From DASRSS01 sp035765515 (GTDB lineage Bacteria > Actinomycetota > Actinomycetes > Mycobacteriales > Jatrophihabitantaceae): a stretch of DNA of 15,001 nucleotides. The notes below the pieces were generated by a model, which searched no databases, was not told the DNA's origin, and saw only the letters and a list, made by a program, of their open reading frames with translations. Position numbers and translations under genes: made by a program. The stretch covers positions 1 through 15,001 of the forward strand of contig DASTXN010000150.1 in NCBI GenBank assembly GCA_035765515.1. Direction: 5' to 3'. Of the stretch, positions 8,009-13,806 are shown one piece after another; the first letter of the stretch is position 1, and each line of letters starts with the position of its first letter.

Positions 8009-8655
8009 CCAACGACACCGCGCCCGCACGAGTATTCCTGCTGGACGATCACGAGATCGTGCGCCGCGGGATCGCCGACCTGCTCGACGCCGAGGACGGC
8101 ATCACCGTCGTCGGCGAGGCGGGGACCGCTGCCGAGGCGCTCGCGCGGATCCCGGCCGCGAATCCGGATGTCGCCGTCCTCGACGCGCGCCTGCCCGACG
8201 GCAGTGGCATCGACGTGTGCCGGGAGATCCGATCGTCCATGCCGACGGTGCGCTGCCTGATCCTGACCTCGTACGACGACAACGACGCGATCTTCGCGGC
8301 GGTCATGGCGGGCGCCTCCGGCTACCTGCTGAAGGAGATCCGCGGCTCGTCGTTGGTCGACGCGATCCGGCAGGTGGCGGCGGGCAAATCGTTGCTGGAC
8401 CCGAAGGTCACCGAGCGGTTGCTGAGCCGGCTACGGGGCGGCGTCGAACAGGATCCGCGGCTGGCGGGACTGACCGAGCGCGAGCGCGAGATCCTCAACC
8501 TGATCGCGGACGGGCTGACCAACCGGCAGATCGGTGAGCAGCTGTTCCTCGCCGAGAAAACCGTCAAGAACTATGTCTCCGCGCTGCTCGCCAAGCTCGG
8601 CATGCAACGGCGCACCCAGGCGGCAGTCTTCGGCGCGGACCTGCGCCGCACCTGA
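7987..8655 (+). CDS. devR: DevR/DosR-like NarL/LuxR-family response regulator
   Basis: The protein has 222 residues, against about 217 for M. tuberculosis DosR, with a short N-terminal extension. The receiver domain (about 14-130) shows the acidic pair Asp20-Asp21, phospho-acceptor Asp66 in VAVLDARLPDGSGID, CLILTSYDD, and GASGYLLKEIRG. The DNA-binding domain (about 155-215) contains LTEREREILNLIADGLTNRQI and the recognition helix in AEKTVKNYVSALLAKLGM, nearly identical to DosR including the DNA-contacting Lys and Asn. It therefore probably recognises the same palindrome as DosR, and two such sites occur in this window. The start overlaps the end of devS by 22 bp. In mycobacteria DosR activates genes for hypoxic, NO- or CO-induced dormancy; here the likely targets are this operon and the membrane-protein gene that follows. 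Confidence 0.95.
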   Translation: MDDPVALTNDTAPARVFLLDDHEIVRRGIADLLDAEDGITVVGEAGTAAEALARIPAANPDVAVLDARLPDGSGIDVCREIRSSMPTVRCLILTSYDDNDAIFAAVMAGASGYLLKEIRGSSLVDAIRQVAAGKSLLDPKVTERLLSRLRGGVEQDPRLAGLTEREREILNLIADGLTNRQIGEQLFLAEKTVKNYVSALLAKLGMQRRTQAAVFGADLRRT

Positions 8656-8671
8656 CGGCTCGACACAACCC

Positions 8672-8685
8672 GGGACGTTCGTCCT
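8672..8685 (+). promoter_or_regulatory. Second DosR/DevR-box-like palindrome, between devR and the membrane-protein gene
   Basis: GGGACGTTCGTCCT has the form GGGAC-N4-GTCCT, with nine of the ten outer positions of the DosR core and a perfect inner inverted repeat GGACG-TT-CGTCC. It lies 17 bp after the devR stop and 118 bp before the ATG at 8803. No convincing -10 hexamer follows at the expected distance, so the promoter geometry is uncertain. Confidence 0.55.
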
Positions 8686-8788
8686 TCCCTGATCACGACG
8701 AAAGCCTCGTTCGCCGGCGGCTCGCAGGTCCGACCATGGAATCGGATCGGTTGCACCGCCTGGACAGGCCTCGCGAGCTCCGGTCGTG

Positions 8789-8800
8789 AAGGAGAAGGAA
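8789..8800 (+). promoter_or_regulatory. Double Shine-Dalgarno sequence of the 8803 gene
   Basis: AAGGAG followed directly by AAGGAA ends two bases before the ATG at 8803. The first copy has the better spacing (eight bases). It supports this start and suggests efficient translation. Confidence 0.75.
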
Positions 8801-8802
8801 CC

Positions 8803-9384
8803 ATGAAGCGCAGAACGTTCGACGTGCTGGTGAGCAGCGCAGGACTGTTCCTCGCCGCGGTGCTCGTGGTGGCCGGCAGCCTGCTCGCGTGGGCGCACAG
8901 CTTCGTCGGCGACGAGGTGCACAAGCAGCTCGCCCAGCAGCAGATCTACTTCCCCGCGAAGGACAACCCGGCCATCCAGGCACCGGAGTTCGCACCGATG
9001 AAGAAGTACGCGGGCCAGCAGTTGACGACGGGTGCGCAGGCCGAGACGTACGCGGACCACTTCATCGCCAACCACCTGAAGGAGATCGGCGGTGGGCAGA
9101 CGTACGCGCAGCTGTCCGCACAGGCACAGGCCGACCCGACCAACACGGCGTTGGCCGGCAAGGTGGACACGATGTTCAAGGGCGAGACGCTGCGTGGCCT
9201 GCTGCTCAATGCGTACGCGTTCGGCACGATGGGCACCATTGCCGGCATCGCCGCGATCGCATCCTTCGCCGCCGCGGTGGTGATGCTGGTGCTCGGCGGG
9301 CTCGGGCTGTGGCACGCGCGGCGCGTGGAGCCTGGCGCGGAGATCCTCGGAACGAAGCGCCAACCCGGTCTAGTCAACGCCTGA
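8803..9384 (+). CDS. Conserved actinobacterial protein with two membrane segments, function unknown
   Basis: The protein has 193 residues. A membrane segment lies at about residues 9-31 (VLVSSAGLFLAAVLVVAGSLLAW) and a second near 144-168 (GTIAGIAAIASFAAAVVMLVLGG), with an extracytoplasmic loop of about 110 residues between them. The loop contains IYFPAKDNPAI, KKYAGQQLTTGAQAETYADHFI and LKEIGGGQTYAQLS. I recognise this as a recurrent actinobacterial family, often mislabelled 'aromatic ring-opening dioxygenase LigA'; no such enzyme features are visible. The ATG has a strong double ribosome binding site, a DosR-like palindrome lies upstream, and a perfect hairpin terminator follows, so it is probably its own transcription unit. 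Placement directly behind devR suggests a role in the hypoxia or redox response at the membrane. That is inference. Confidence 0.88.
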   Translation: MKRRTFDVLVSSAGLFLAAVLVVAGSLLAWAHSFVGDEVHKQLAQQQIYFPAKDNPAIQAPEFAPMKKYAGQQLTTGAQAETYADHFIANHLKEIGGGQTYAQLSAQAQADPTNTALAGKVDTMFKGETLRGLLLNAYAFGTMGTIAGIAAIASFAAAVVMLVLGGLGLWHARRVEPGAEILGTKRQPGLVNA

Positions 9385-9405
9385 CCGACTCCGGCTCAGA
9401 TGCGA

Positions 9406-9440
9406 CGAGGCCCCTCCAGGTATGAGCTGGAGGGGCCTCG
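9406..9440 (+). terminator. Perfect 14-bp hairpin terminator
   Basis: CGAGGCCCCTCCAG (9406-9419) pairs without mismatch with CTGGAGGGGCCTCG (9427-9440) around a 7-base loop. It lies 22 bp after the stop at 9384. There is no U-run, as is common for actinobacterial terminators. By symmetry it could also stop transcription coming from the other strand. Confidence 0.85.
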
Positions 9441-9691
9441 CCCGGTTCCGCTGCACCGCAAGCCGATTGCTCGACCCACGTGCGTTGCGCAACCCTCGCT
9501 GGCTCGAATGCCCGCCGGCTTCGCTTCCGGTTGCCCGGTGCGCCTGCCGCGTTCGGTAGCTCCGGTTTCCCGGCCCGTCCGCCCGGAGTTGCCTCCGGCT
9601 TCGTGCTTCCTCGCCGTTGCGATGTGCTAGTTCTACTGGCCCGGATCGCCTTGCACAAGAGGGAATCCGAGCAATTTTCAAGATCTTTTCT
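9441..9691. other. Intergenic stretch without a convincing gene
   Basis: About 250 bp show no credible protein gene. The only longer frame (9374-9658 on the minus strand, Arg/Ala-rich) runs through the terminator hairpin and has no ribosome binding site. The first 200 bp are GC-rich and contain near-repeats of the type CCGGCTTCG/CTTCCGGTTGCC (about 9521-9541 and 9594-9612) and a 10-bp palindrome GTTGCGCAAC. No tRNA, tmRNA or RNase P RNA pattern was found. A minus-strand small RNA ending at the symmetrical hairpin cannot be excluded. The last 20-30 bp are unusually AT-rich (AATTTTCAAGATCTTTTCT, 9673-9691). Confidence 0.5.
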
Positions 9692-9776
9692 GCGTCCACA
9701 CCATCATCCACAGTGGTGGACCGGTTATCCCCCGGCGGCGCCGGTTGTCCACCGTTCGCACACAGGTCCGTCCACA
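9692..9776 (+). other. Array of five DnaA-box-like 9-mers
   Basis: Five 9-mers in the same orientation resemble the DnaA box (TTGTCCACA in high-GC actinobacteria, TTATCCACA generally): GCGTCCACA (9692), TCATCCACA (9704), TTATCCCCC (9725), TTGTCCACC (9745) and CCGTCCACA (9768). Each has seven or eight of nine matches to one of the two consensus forms. Starts are 12, 21, 20 and 23 bp apart, so the last four are about two helical turns apart. A markedly AT-rich block sits just upstream. No dnaA or dnaN is nearby, so this is not an ordinary oriC. It may be a DnaA titration or regulatory site, or chance. Confidence 0.35.
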
Positions 9777-9789
9777 TCTGCGGCCGTCG

Positions 9790-9795
9790 TACTGT
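9790..9795 (+). promoter_or_regulatory. -10 element of a leaderless promoter for the Ddn-like gene
   Basis: TACTGT fits TANNNT and ends six bases before the ATG at 9802, so transcription should start at or next to the A of the start codon. There is no Shine-Dalgarno sequence at a useful distance apart from GAGG only three bases away. No clear -35 element is seen. Confidence 0.55.
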
Positions 9796-9801
9796 CGAGG
9801 C

Positions 9802-10212
9802 ATGACCCTCTACGGCCAGGAACACGTCGACCGGTACCGCGCCACCGACGGCGCGGAGGGATACCACTGGCGCAACGACACCACGATCCTGCTGCTCACC
9901 ACCAAGGGCCGATCGTCCGGCCGCGAGTACACCCACCCGCTCATCTACCGCGAGTACAACGGCGACTACCTGATCGTCGCGTCCAAGGGCGGTGCCGACG
10001 AGCCGCCGTCGTGGTACCGCAACCTGCAGGCCGACCCGGACGTCACAGTGCAGATCCGCGGCGACGTCTTCGCTGCCCGCGCCCGAACTGCCACCGCCGA
10101 GGAGAAGCCGGCGATGTGGCGCGCGATGACCGAGGTCTGGCCGGACTACGACGACTACCAGAGCAAGACGTCGCGCGAGATACCGGTAGTCGTGCTCGAA
10201 CGTGCCGGCTGA
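9802..10212 (+). CDS. Ddn-like F420-dependent nitroreductase/quinone reductase family protein
   Basis: The protein has 136 residues, counted from the ATG at 9802 because a leaderless-type -10 element sits just upstream; a longer frame from 9745 would begin in the DnaA-box-like array and lacks family similarity. The sequence LLLTTKGRSSGREYTHPLIY, then GDYLIVASKGGADEPPSWY and RNLQADPDVTVQI follow the deazaflavin-dependent nitroreductase pattern of a split-barrel fold (M. tuberculosis Ddn has 151 residues). Such enzymes use reduced F420 to reduce quinones or nitro compounds; Ddn activates pretomanid and is thought to protect against oxidative stress as a menaquinone reductase. The N-terminal membrane-binding region of Ddn is shorter here. 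The natural substrate is unknown. A redox role fits the nearby hypoxia operon, but no DosR-like site precedes it. Confidence 0.85.
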   Translation: MTLYGQEHVDRYRATDGAEGYHWRNDTTILLLTTKGRSSGREYTHPLIYREYNGDYLIVASKGGADEPPSWYRNLQADPDVTVQIRGDVFAARARTATAEEKPAMWRAMTEVWPDYDDYQSKTSREIPVVVLERAG

Positions 10213-10252
10213 AGGCTTTGGAGCGTCGCGCTCGGCATGCGAGGCTAGGGGC

Positions 10253-10435
10253 ATGACCGAGAAGAGCTCTGGCGGCGGCGCGGGCGATACCGCGAAGGAC
10301 AGATTCCGCGAGGCGCTCGAGCGCAAGCGCACTCAGCAGGCGGGTCGCGCCTCGTCCGGGCACGGCGATTCGAAGATCCACGGCGAGCACGGGGCGGCAG
10401 GCGGCAAGCGGACCTTCCGCCGCAAGAGCGGCTGA
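10253..10435 (+). CDS. DUF5302 family small basic protein
   Basis: This 60-residue protein matches the actinobacterial DUF5302 pattern: a variable polar N-terminus, the helix KDRFREALERKR, then SKIHGEHGAAGGKRTFRRKSG at the very end. It is basic and probably cytosolic or nucleic-acid-associated; the function is not known. The ATG at 10253 was chosen because family members begin a few residues before the helix; a longer frame from 10202 would overlap the preceding gene. It lies 40 bp after the Ddn-like gene, with which it may be co-transcribed, and it ends 3 bp from the convergent arfB gene. Confidence 0.85.
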   Translation: MTEKSSGGGAGDTAKDRFREALERKRTQQAGRASSGHGDSKIHGEHGAAGGKRTFRRKSG

Positions 10436-10438
10436 GCC

Positions 10439-10882
10439 TCAGTCCTCGTCCGGGCGTGCGCGCTCGGCCTTGCGCCGCGAACGCTGGCGCTTCTCGTCGA
10501 GCCTGCGTTCACGCGCGGCGCGGGACGGCTTCGTCGGCCGCCGCGGGGGAGGCGGCGGTTCGAGTGCCTGCCGCACGAGCGTGGCCAGGCGCGCACGTGC
10601 CGCCGTCCGGTTCTGCAGTTGGGCGCGCTGTTCGGACGCGACGATCACCAACGCGCCGTCGACGATTCGAGACGCGAGTCGCTCGAGCAGCCGGCTGCGC
10701 TGCGTCTCGTTGAGGGCGGTGGACGCGGCGATGTCCCAGCGCAGCTCGACGCGGCTGTCCGCGGTGTTCACGCCCTGCCCGCCCGGACCGGACGATCGGC
10801 TGAACCGCTCGACGAGCTCGGCGTCCGGGATCACCAGACCGCGCGGCACACCGCGGCCGGGCGGCAGGACTACGTCGGACAC
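10439..10882 (-). CDS. arfB: ArfB-type peptidyl-tRNA hydrolase (alternative ribosome rescue)
   Basis: The protein has 147 residues from a GTG start. The motif FSRSSGPGGQGVNTADSRVEL contains the GGQ tripeptide (34-36) that releases peptide from tRNA. After the globular domain (to about residue 105) comes a Pro- and Arg/Lys-rich tail (about 108-147, RAARERRLDEKRQRSRRKAER). In E. coli ArfB such a basic tail enters the empty mRNA channel of stalled ribosomes. The small size and the absence of the codon-recognition domains of RF1/RF2 exclude an ordinary release factor. The gene begins seven bases after the stop of the aminopeptidase gene and has no clear ribosome binding site, so it probably depends on coupled translation. 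It is expected to free ribosomes stalled on truncated mRNAs. Confidence 0.93.
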   Translation of the reverse strand: MSDVVLPPGRGVPRGLVIPDAELVERFSRSSGPGGQGVNTADSRVELRWDIAASTALNETQRSRLLERLASRIVDGALVIVASEQRAQLQNRTAARARLATLVRQALEPPPPPRRPTKPSRAARERRLDEKRQRSRRKAERARPDED

Positions 10883-10889
10883 CGGCGGC

Positions 10890-12386
10890 TCAGAGCGCGA
10901 ACGAGCTCGCCCGCGCCTCGCGCATCCAGGCGGTGATCCCCTCCGGGTCGCGCGGCAGCCCGGCGGACAGGTTCACCGGCTCGCCGTCGGTGACCACGAT
11001 GTCGTCCTCGATGCGCACGCCGATGCCGCGCAGCTCGGCCGGCACCGTCCGGTCGTTCACCTGGAAGTAGAGGCCGGGCTCGACGGTGAGCACGTTGCCC
11101 GCGCCGAGCGTGCCGTCGCGGTAGACCTCGTTGCGGGCGTGTGCGCAGTCGTGCACGTCGATGCCGAGCATGTGCGACGTGCCGTGCAGTGTGTAGCGGC
11201 GATGCAGGCCGGCGCCGGGCTTCTCCGGATCCGGGTCGCACGACACGTCCGCGGTCACCGGCAGCACGCCCCAGCTGTGCAGGTGATCGGCCAGCACCCA
11301 CATCGCGGCGCGGTGCGCGGCCAGGAAGTCGGCGCCGGCCTTCACCTCGGCGATGCCCGCGGCCTGCGCCTCCTGCACGGCGCGGTACACGCGCAGCTGA
11401 TCGTCCGTCCACTCGCCGGTCACCGGCATGGTGCGCGTGACGTCGGCCGTGTACAGCTCGTCGGTCTCGACGCCCATGTCGGCGAGCAGTAACTGGCCCG
11501 GCTCGATCGCGCCGTGGTTGCGCCACCAGTGCAGTGTGGTGGCATGCCGGCCCGCGCCGACGATCGAGCCGTAACCGACGTCGGCACCTTCCAGCCGAGC
11601 GCGCCGCCAGAACGTGCCCTCCAGCCAGCGCTCGCCGCGCACCGGCCGTCCCAGCACGTTCGGGAGCTCGCGGGCGACGTCGGCGAATCCGCGCGCGGTG
11701 ATGTCGCAGGCATGCTGCAGCCGGGCGATCTCCCAGTCGTCCTTGACCAAGCGCAGCTCGTCGAGCGCCTCGCCGAGCTTGTCGCCCTGTGCGCCCGGCA
11801 GCAGCTCGTCGAGGGACTGATCGAAGCCGGTCAGCGCGACCGTCTCGCGCCCGCGCCCCGCGCCCAGGTCACCGGCGAGCGCCTGCAGCGGGCGGGTCGG
11901 CAGCGCCAGCACGTCCGCGGTTGCGGCGACGTCTGGCACGTTGCCGACCCACACCGCGCCGTGCATGCGGTTCGTGAAGTACGCGACGTCGCCGGGCTGG
12001 GCGTACTCGCGCACGTACAGCGTGCTCTCGTGCCCGGACGCAGACGGGGTCATCACCAGGACCGCGTCGGCGGCGGTCTCGCCGGTCAGCCAGGTGAATG
12101 AGCTGGCGGCGCGGAACGCGTAGTCCGTGTCGTTGGCGCGCACCTTCGGCGCGCCGGCCGGCACGACGATCCTCACGCCCGGAAACTTCGCCGACAGCGC
12201 AGCGCGGCGCTTGGCCGCGTACGTCGCGACGTCCGGACGGGCCGGGTGCGGCATCGGCGGTGCCGGATCCCAGTCGGCCGCGATCGCCGCGCGCAGGTGC
12301 TCGGCCATCGGGATGTCGTAGGACGTGGCGGTGTCGGTCGCCTCGCTCGTGGCGGCGACCTCACTCGGGGTGTCGGACTCGCTCAT
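10890..12386 (-). CDS. pepP: Aminopeptidase P family (M24) metallopeptidase
   Basis: The 498-residue protein has an N-terminal creatinase-like domain (about 60-240) followed by a pita-bread peptidase domain. The dimetal ligands of the M24B group are all visible: Asp303 and Asp315 in ADMGVETDELYTADVTRTMP, His in HGTSHMLGIDVHD, Glu in LTVEPGLYF and Glu in VRIEDDIVV. These enzymes usually bind Mn2+ and remove the N-terminal residue from peptides with proline in second position, in the cytosol. The first 40 residues (Ser/Thr/Glu-rich) are a variable extension. The ATG is preceded by a leaderless-type -10 element. The gene is followed by arfB with a 7-bp gap, forming a two-gene unit, and is divergent from the membrane-protein gene at 12426. 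Confidence 0.93.
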   Translation of the reverse strand: MSESDTPSEVAATSEATDTATSYDIPMAEHLRAAIAADWDPAPPMPHPARPDVATYAAKRRAALSAKFPGVRIVVPAGAPKVRANDTDYAFRAASSFTWLTGETAADAVLVMTPSASGHESTLYVREYAQPGDVAYFTNRMHGAVWVGNVPDVAATADVLALPTRPLQALAGDLGAGRGRETVALTGFDQSLDELLPGAQGDKLGEALDELRLVKDDWEIARLQHACDITARGFADVARELPNVLGRPVRGERWLEGTFWRRARLEGADVGYGSIVGAGRHATTLHWWRNHGAIEPGQLLLADMGVETDELYTADVTRTMPVTGEWTDDQLRVYRAVQEAQAAGIAEVKAGADFLAAHRAAMWVLADHLHSWGVLPVTADVSCDPDPEKPGAGLHRRYTLHGTSHMLGIDVHDCAHARNEVYRDGTLGAGNVLTVEPGLYFQVNDRTVPAELRGIGVRIEDDIVVTDGEPVNLSAGLPRDPEGITAWMREARASSFAL

Positions 12387-12392
12387 ATCCCG

Positions 12393-12398
12393 AGTCTA
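12393..12398 (-). promoter_or_regulatory. -10 element of a leaderless promoter for pepP
   Basis: On the minus strand TAGACT fits TANNNT and ends six bases before the ATG at 12386. The whole divergent gap is only 39 bp. No Shine-Dalgarno sequence is present at a useful distance, which supports a leaderless transcript. Confidence 0.6.
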
Positions 12399-12413
12399 GG
12401 GGCGATCCTCGCT

Positions 12414-12419
12414 TAGCCT
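12414..12419 (+). promoter_or_regulatory. -10 element of a leaderless promoter for the 12426 gene
   Basis: TAGCCT fits TANNNT and ends six bases before the ATG at 12426. It mirrors the element of the divergent pepP gene 15 bp away, so the two promoters must share or compete for the same short stretch of DNA. Confidence 0.6.
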
Positions 12420-12425
12420 CGTGGG

Positions 12426-13766
12426 ATGCAGCCAGGTGAAGAGTCCATTTTCGACCGGTCCACGGTGAGCGCCGCGTCGTCCGCACCGGCGCTGCCGAAG
12501 CTCTACCGCGGCCGGCCGTGGCTGGCGGCGCTGGCCGCGGTGCTCACCGAACTGGTCGTGATCGGTGGCGTCGACAACCAGGGCGTGACCAAGACACTGC
12601 GCAATCCGCTCAACGATCCGTCGCGTGTCGTTGCCGACTACTCGCGGGGCGCCATCGATGCGGCGACCACGTTCTGGTGGCGGTTCGCACCGGCCAACGG
12701 CCAGCCGACGCACGTGTGGGCCGCGCAGTTCGCCGCGATCGGTGCGCTCGTCGTGCTGACCTGGCTCGGCGTCCTCGCGGTCGCGCGTGGCTCGGTGACG
12801 TTCGGACGCGTCTGGATCGCCACCTGGGCGGTGGTGGCCGCGGTCGCGCCGGTCGCGATCATGGTGCGGAACGTGCTGGTGACGCCGACCGCTCCGGGTC
12901 CTGCGCAGTCGCGGATCGGTCAGTCGGTGTACGGGTTCGACGCGTTCGGGCCGGTGATCGTGGCCGGACTCGTGCTGGGCCTCGTTGCCGGGCTGGTCAC
13001 GGCCGCGGCCGCGGTCAGCAGCCGTCGGCAGGTCGCCGCGGCCGCGCCCGTCCGCGGCAGCGGCGAGCAGGACGAGTACTACGACGACAGCTTCTCGCCG
13101 CGGTACAGCTCGCCGCCGGTGTACGAACCGCGACCGTGGGGCGAGCCGCAGTGGGAACGGCCCGCGCAGGAGGCGACGACTCAGTTGCCGCGCTACACCG
13201 CGGACGATCAGGCGGCGCGCTATGCGCCCGACGATCAGCCGACCGTGGCGACGCCCGTGCCCGCCTGGCCGGCCGCGCCCGAGTCGGTGCCCGCGCCCGA
13301 GCGCGGTGTAGGCGTGCCGGAACCGGCCGCCGCACCGGCGCCGTCCGCGGAGCCGGCGCCGTCCGCGCAGCCGGAACCGTCCGCGCAGCAGTCCGTCCCG
13401 GAGGTGGCTGGCGCGCCGGAACCGTCCGCGCAGGTGTGGCGCCCGGACGAGCCCGCCGCAACGTCCGCGTCCGAGACCGGACCCGTGCCGCCCCAGCTGC
13501 GCCGCGAACTGCAGCGCGAGCCGGACGTCGACACCACCCAGGCCATCCCGGTGCAGCCGCAGTCCGACGTCGAGACCACCCAGGCGATTCCGGTGCAGCG
13601 GGCCGAGCGTGAGGAGGCTGCGGAAGGTGAGCGGCCGGCCGAGCCCCCGGCGTCTGGGGGCCGGGAACTCGCCGACGAGGACGAGCTTGCCGACGAGCTC
13701 GCGGTGGAGGAGCACACCCAGGAGCTGCCGCGCATCACCGACGAGCCGGAGCAGCCGAACCGCTGA
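12426..13766 (+). CDS. Membrane protein with four helices and long Pro/Glu-rich cytosolic tail
   Basis: The 446-residue protein has hydrophobic segments at about 32-49, 97-120, 129-152 and 176-199. A tail of about 245 residues, probably in the cytosol, is rich in Pro, Ala and Glu. The tail holds two kinds of repeats: EPSAQ/APSA units (about 304-336) and acidic-TQ units, namely EATTQLPRY (249-257), DVDTTQAIPVQ (367-377), DVETTQAIPVQ (381-391) and EHTQELPRI (429-437). The latter resemble sites used by PknB-type kinases and read by FHA domains (compare DETTSVF of GarA). The last 30 residues are very acidic. I do not recognise a named family; such membrane proteins are common near the division and cell-wall machinery of actinobacteria, but nothing here proves such a role. 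The ATG is supported by the leaderless-type -10 element. Confidence 0.85.
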   Translation: MQPGEESIFDRSTVSAASSAPALPKLYRGRPWLAALAAVLTELVVIGGVDNQGVTKTLRNPLNDPSRVVADYSRGAIDAATTFWWRFAPANGQPTHVWAAQFAAIGALVVLTWLGVLAVARGSVTFGRVWIATWAVVAAVAPVAIMVRNVLVTPTAPGPAQSRIGQSVYGFDAFGPVIVAGLVLGLVAGLVTAAAAVSSRRQVAAAAPVRGSGEQDEYYDDSFSPRYSSPPVYEPRPWGEPQWERPAQEATTQLPRYTADDQAARYAPDDQPTVATPVPAWPAAPESVPAPERGVGVPEPAAAPAPSAEPAPSAQPEPSAQQSVPEVAGAPEPSAQVWRPDEPAATSASETGPVPPQLRRELQREPDVDTTQAIPVQPQSDVETTQAIPVQRAEREEAAEGERPAEPPASGGRELADEDELADELAVEEHTQELPRITDEPEQPNR

Positions 13767-13806
13767 GAACCAGCTGCGGGCGCGGCGGGCCTGAACCGCG
13801 GGGCGG

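Noticed and set aside
9374..9658. 94-codon minus-strand frame in the intergenic gap
   Set aside because: It reads through a perfect terminator hairpin, overlaps the end of the 8803 gene and has no ribosome binding site or recognisable domain.
9441..9660. Possible tRNA, tmRNA or RNase P RNA gene
   Set aside because: TTCGA-like strings occur on both strands, but no matching 5-bp T-stem, anticodon arm or acceptor stem could be paired, and the conserved tmRNA and RNase P sequences were not found.
9692..9776. The chromosomal oriC
   Set aside because: dnaA and dnaN are absent, and the boxes are imperfect; only a secondary DnaA-binding region is considered.
13320..13440. Short repeats as a CRISPR or tandem DNA array
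   Set aside because: The GCGCCGTCCGCG-type units encode repeated Pro-Ser-Ala-Glu/Gln residues inside a protein tail, are irregularly spaced and have no spacers.
12396..13715. Minus-strand open frame of 439 codons antisense to the membrane-protein gene
   Set aside because: It is Arg/Gly/His-rich without motifs and is a by-product of the repetitive GC-rich tail region on the other strand.
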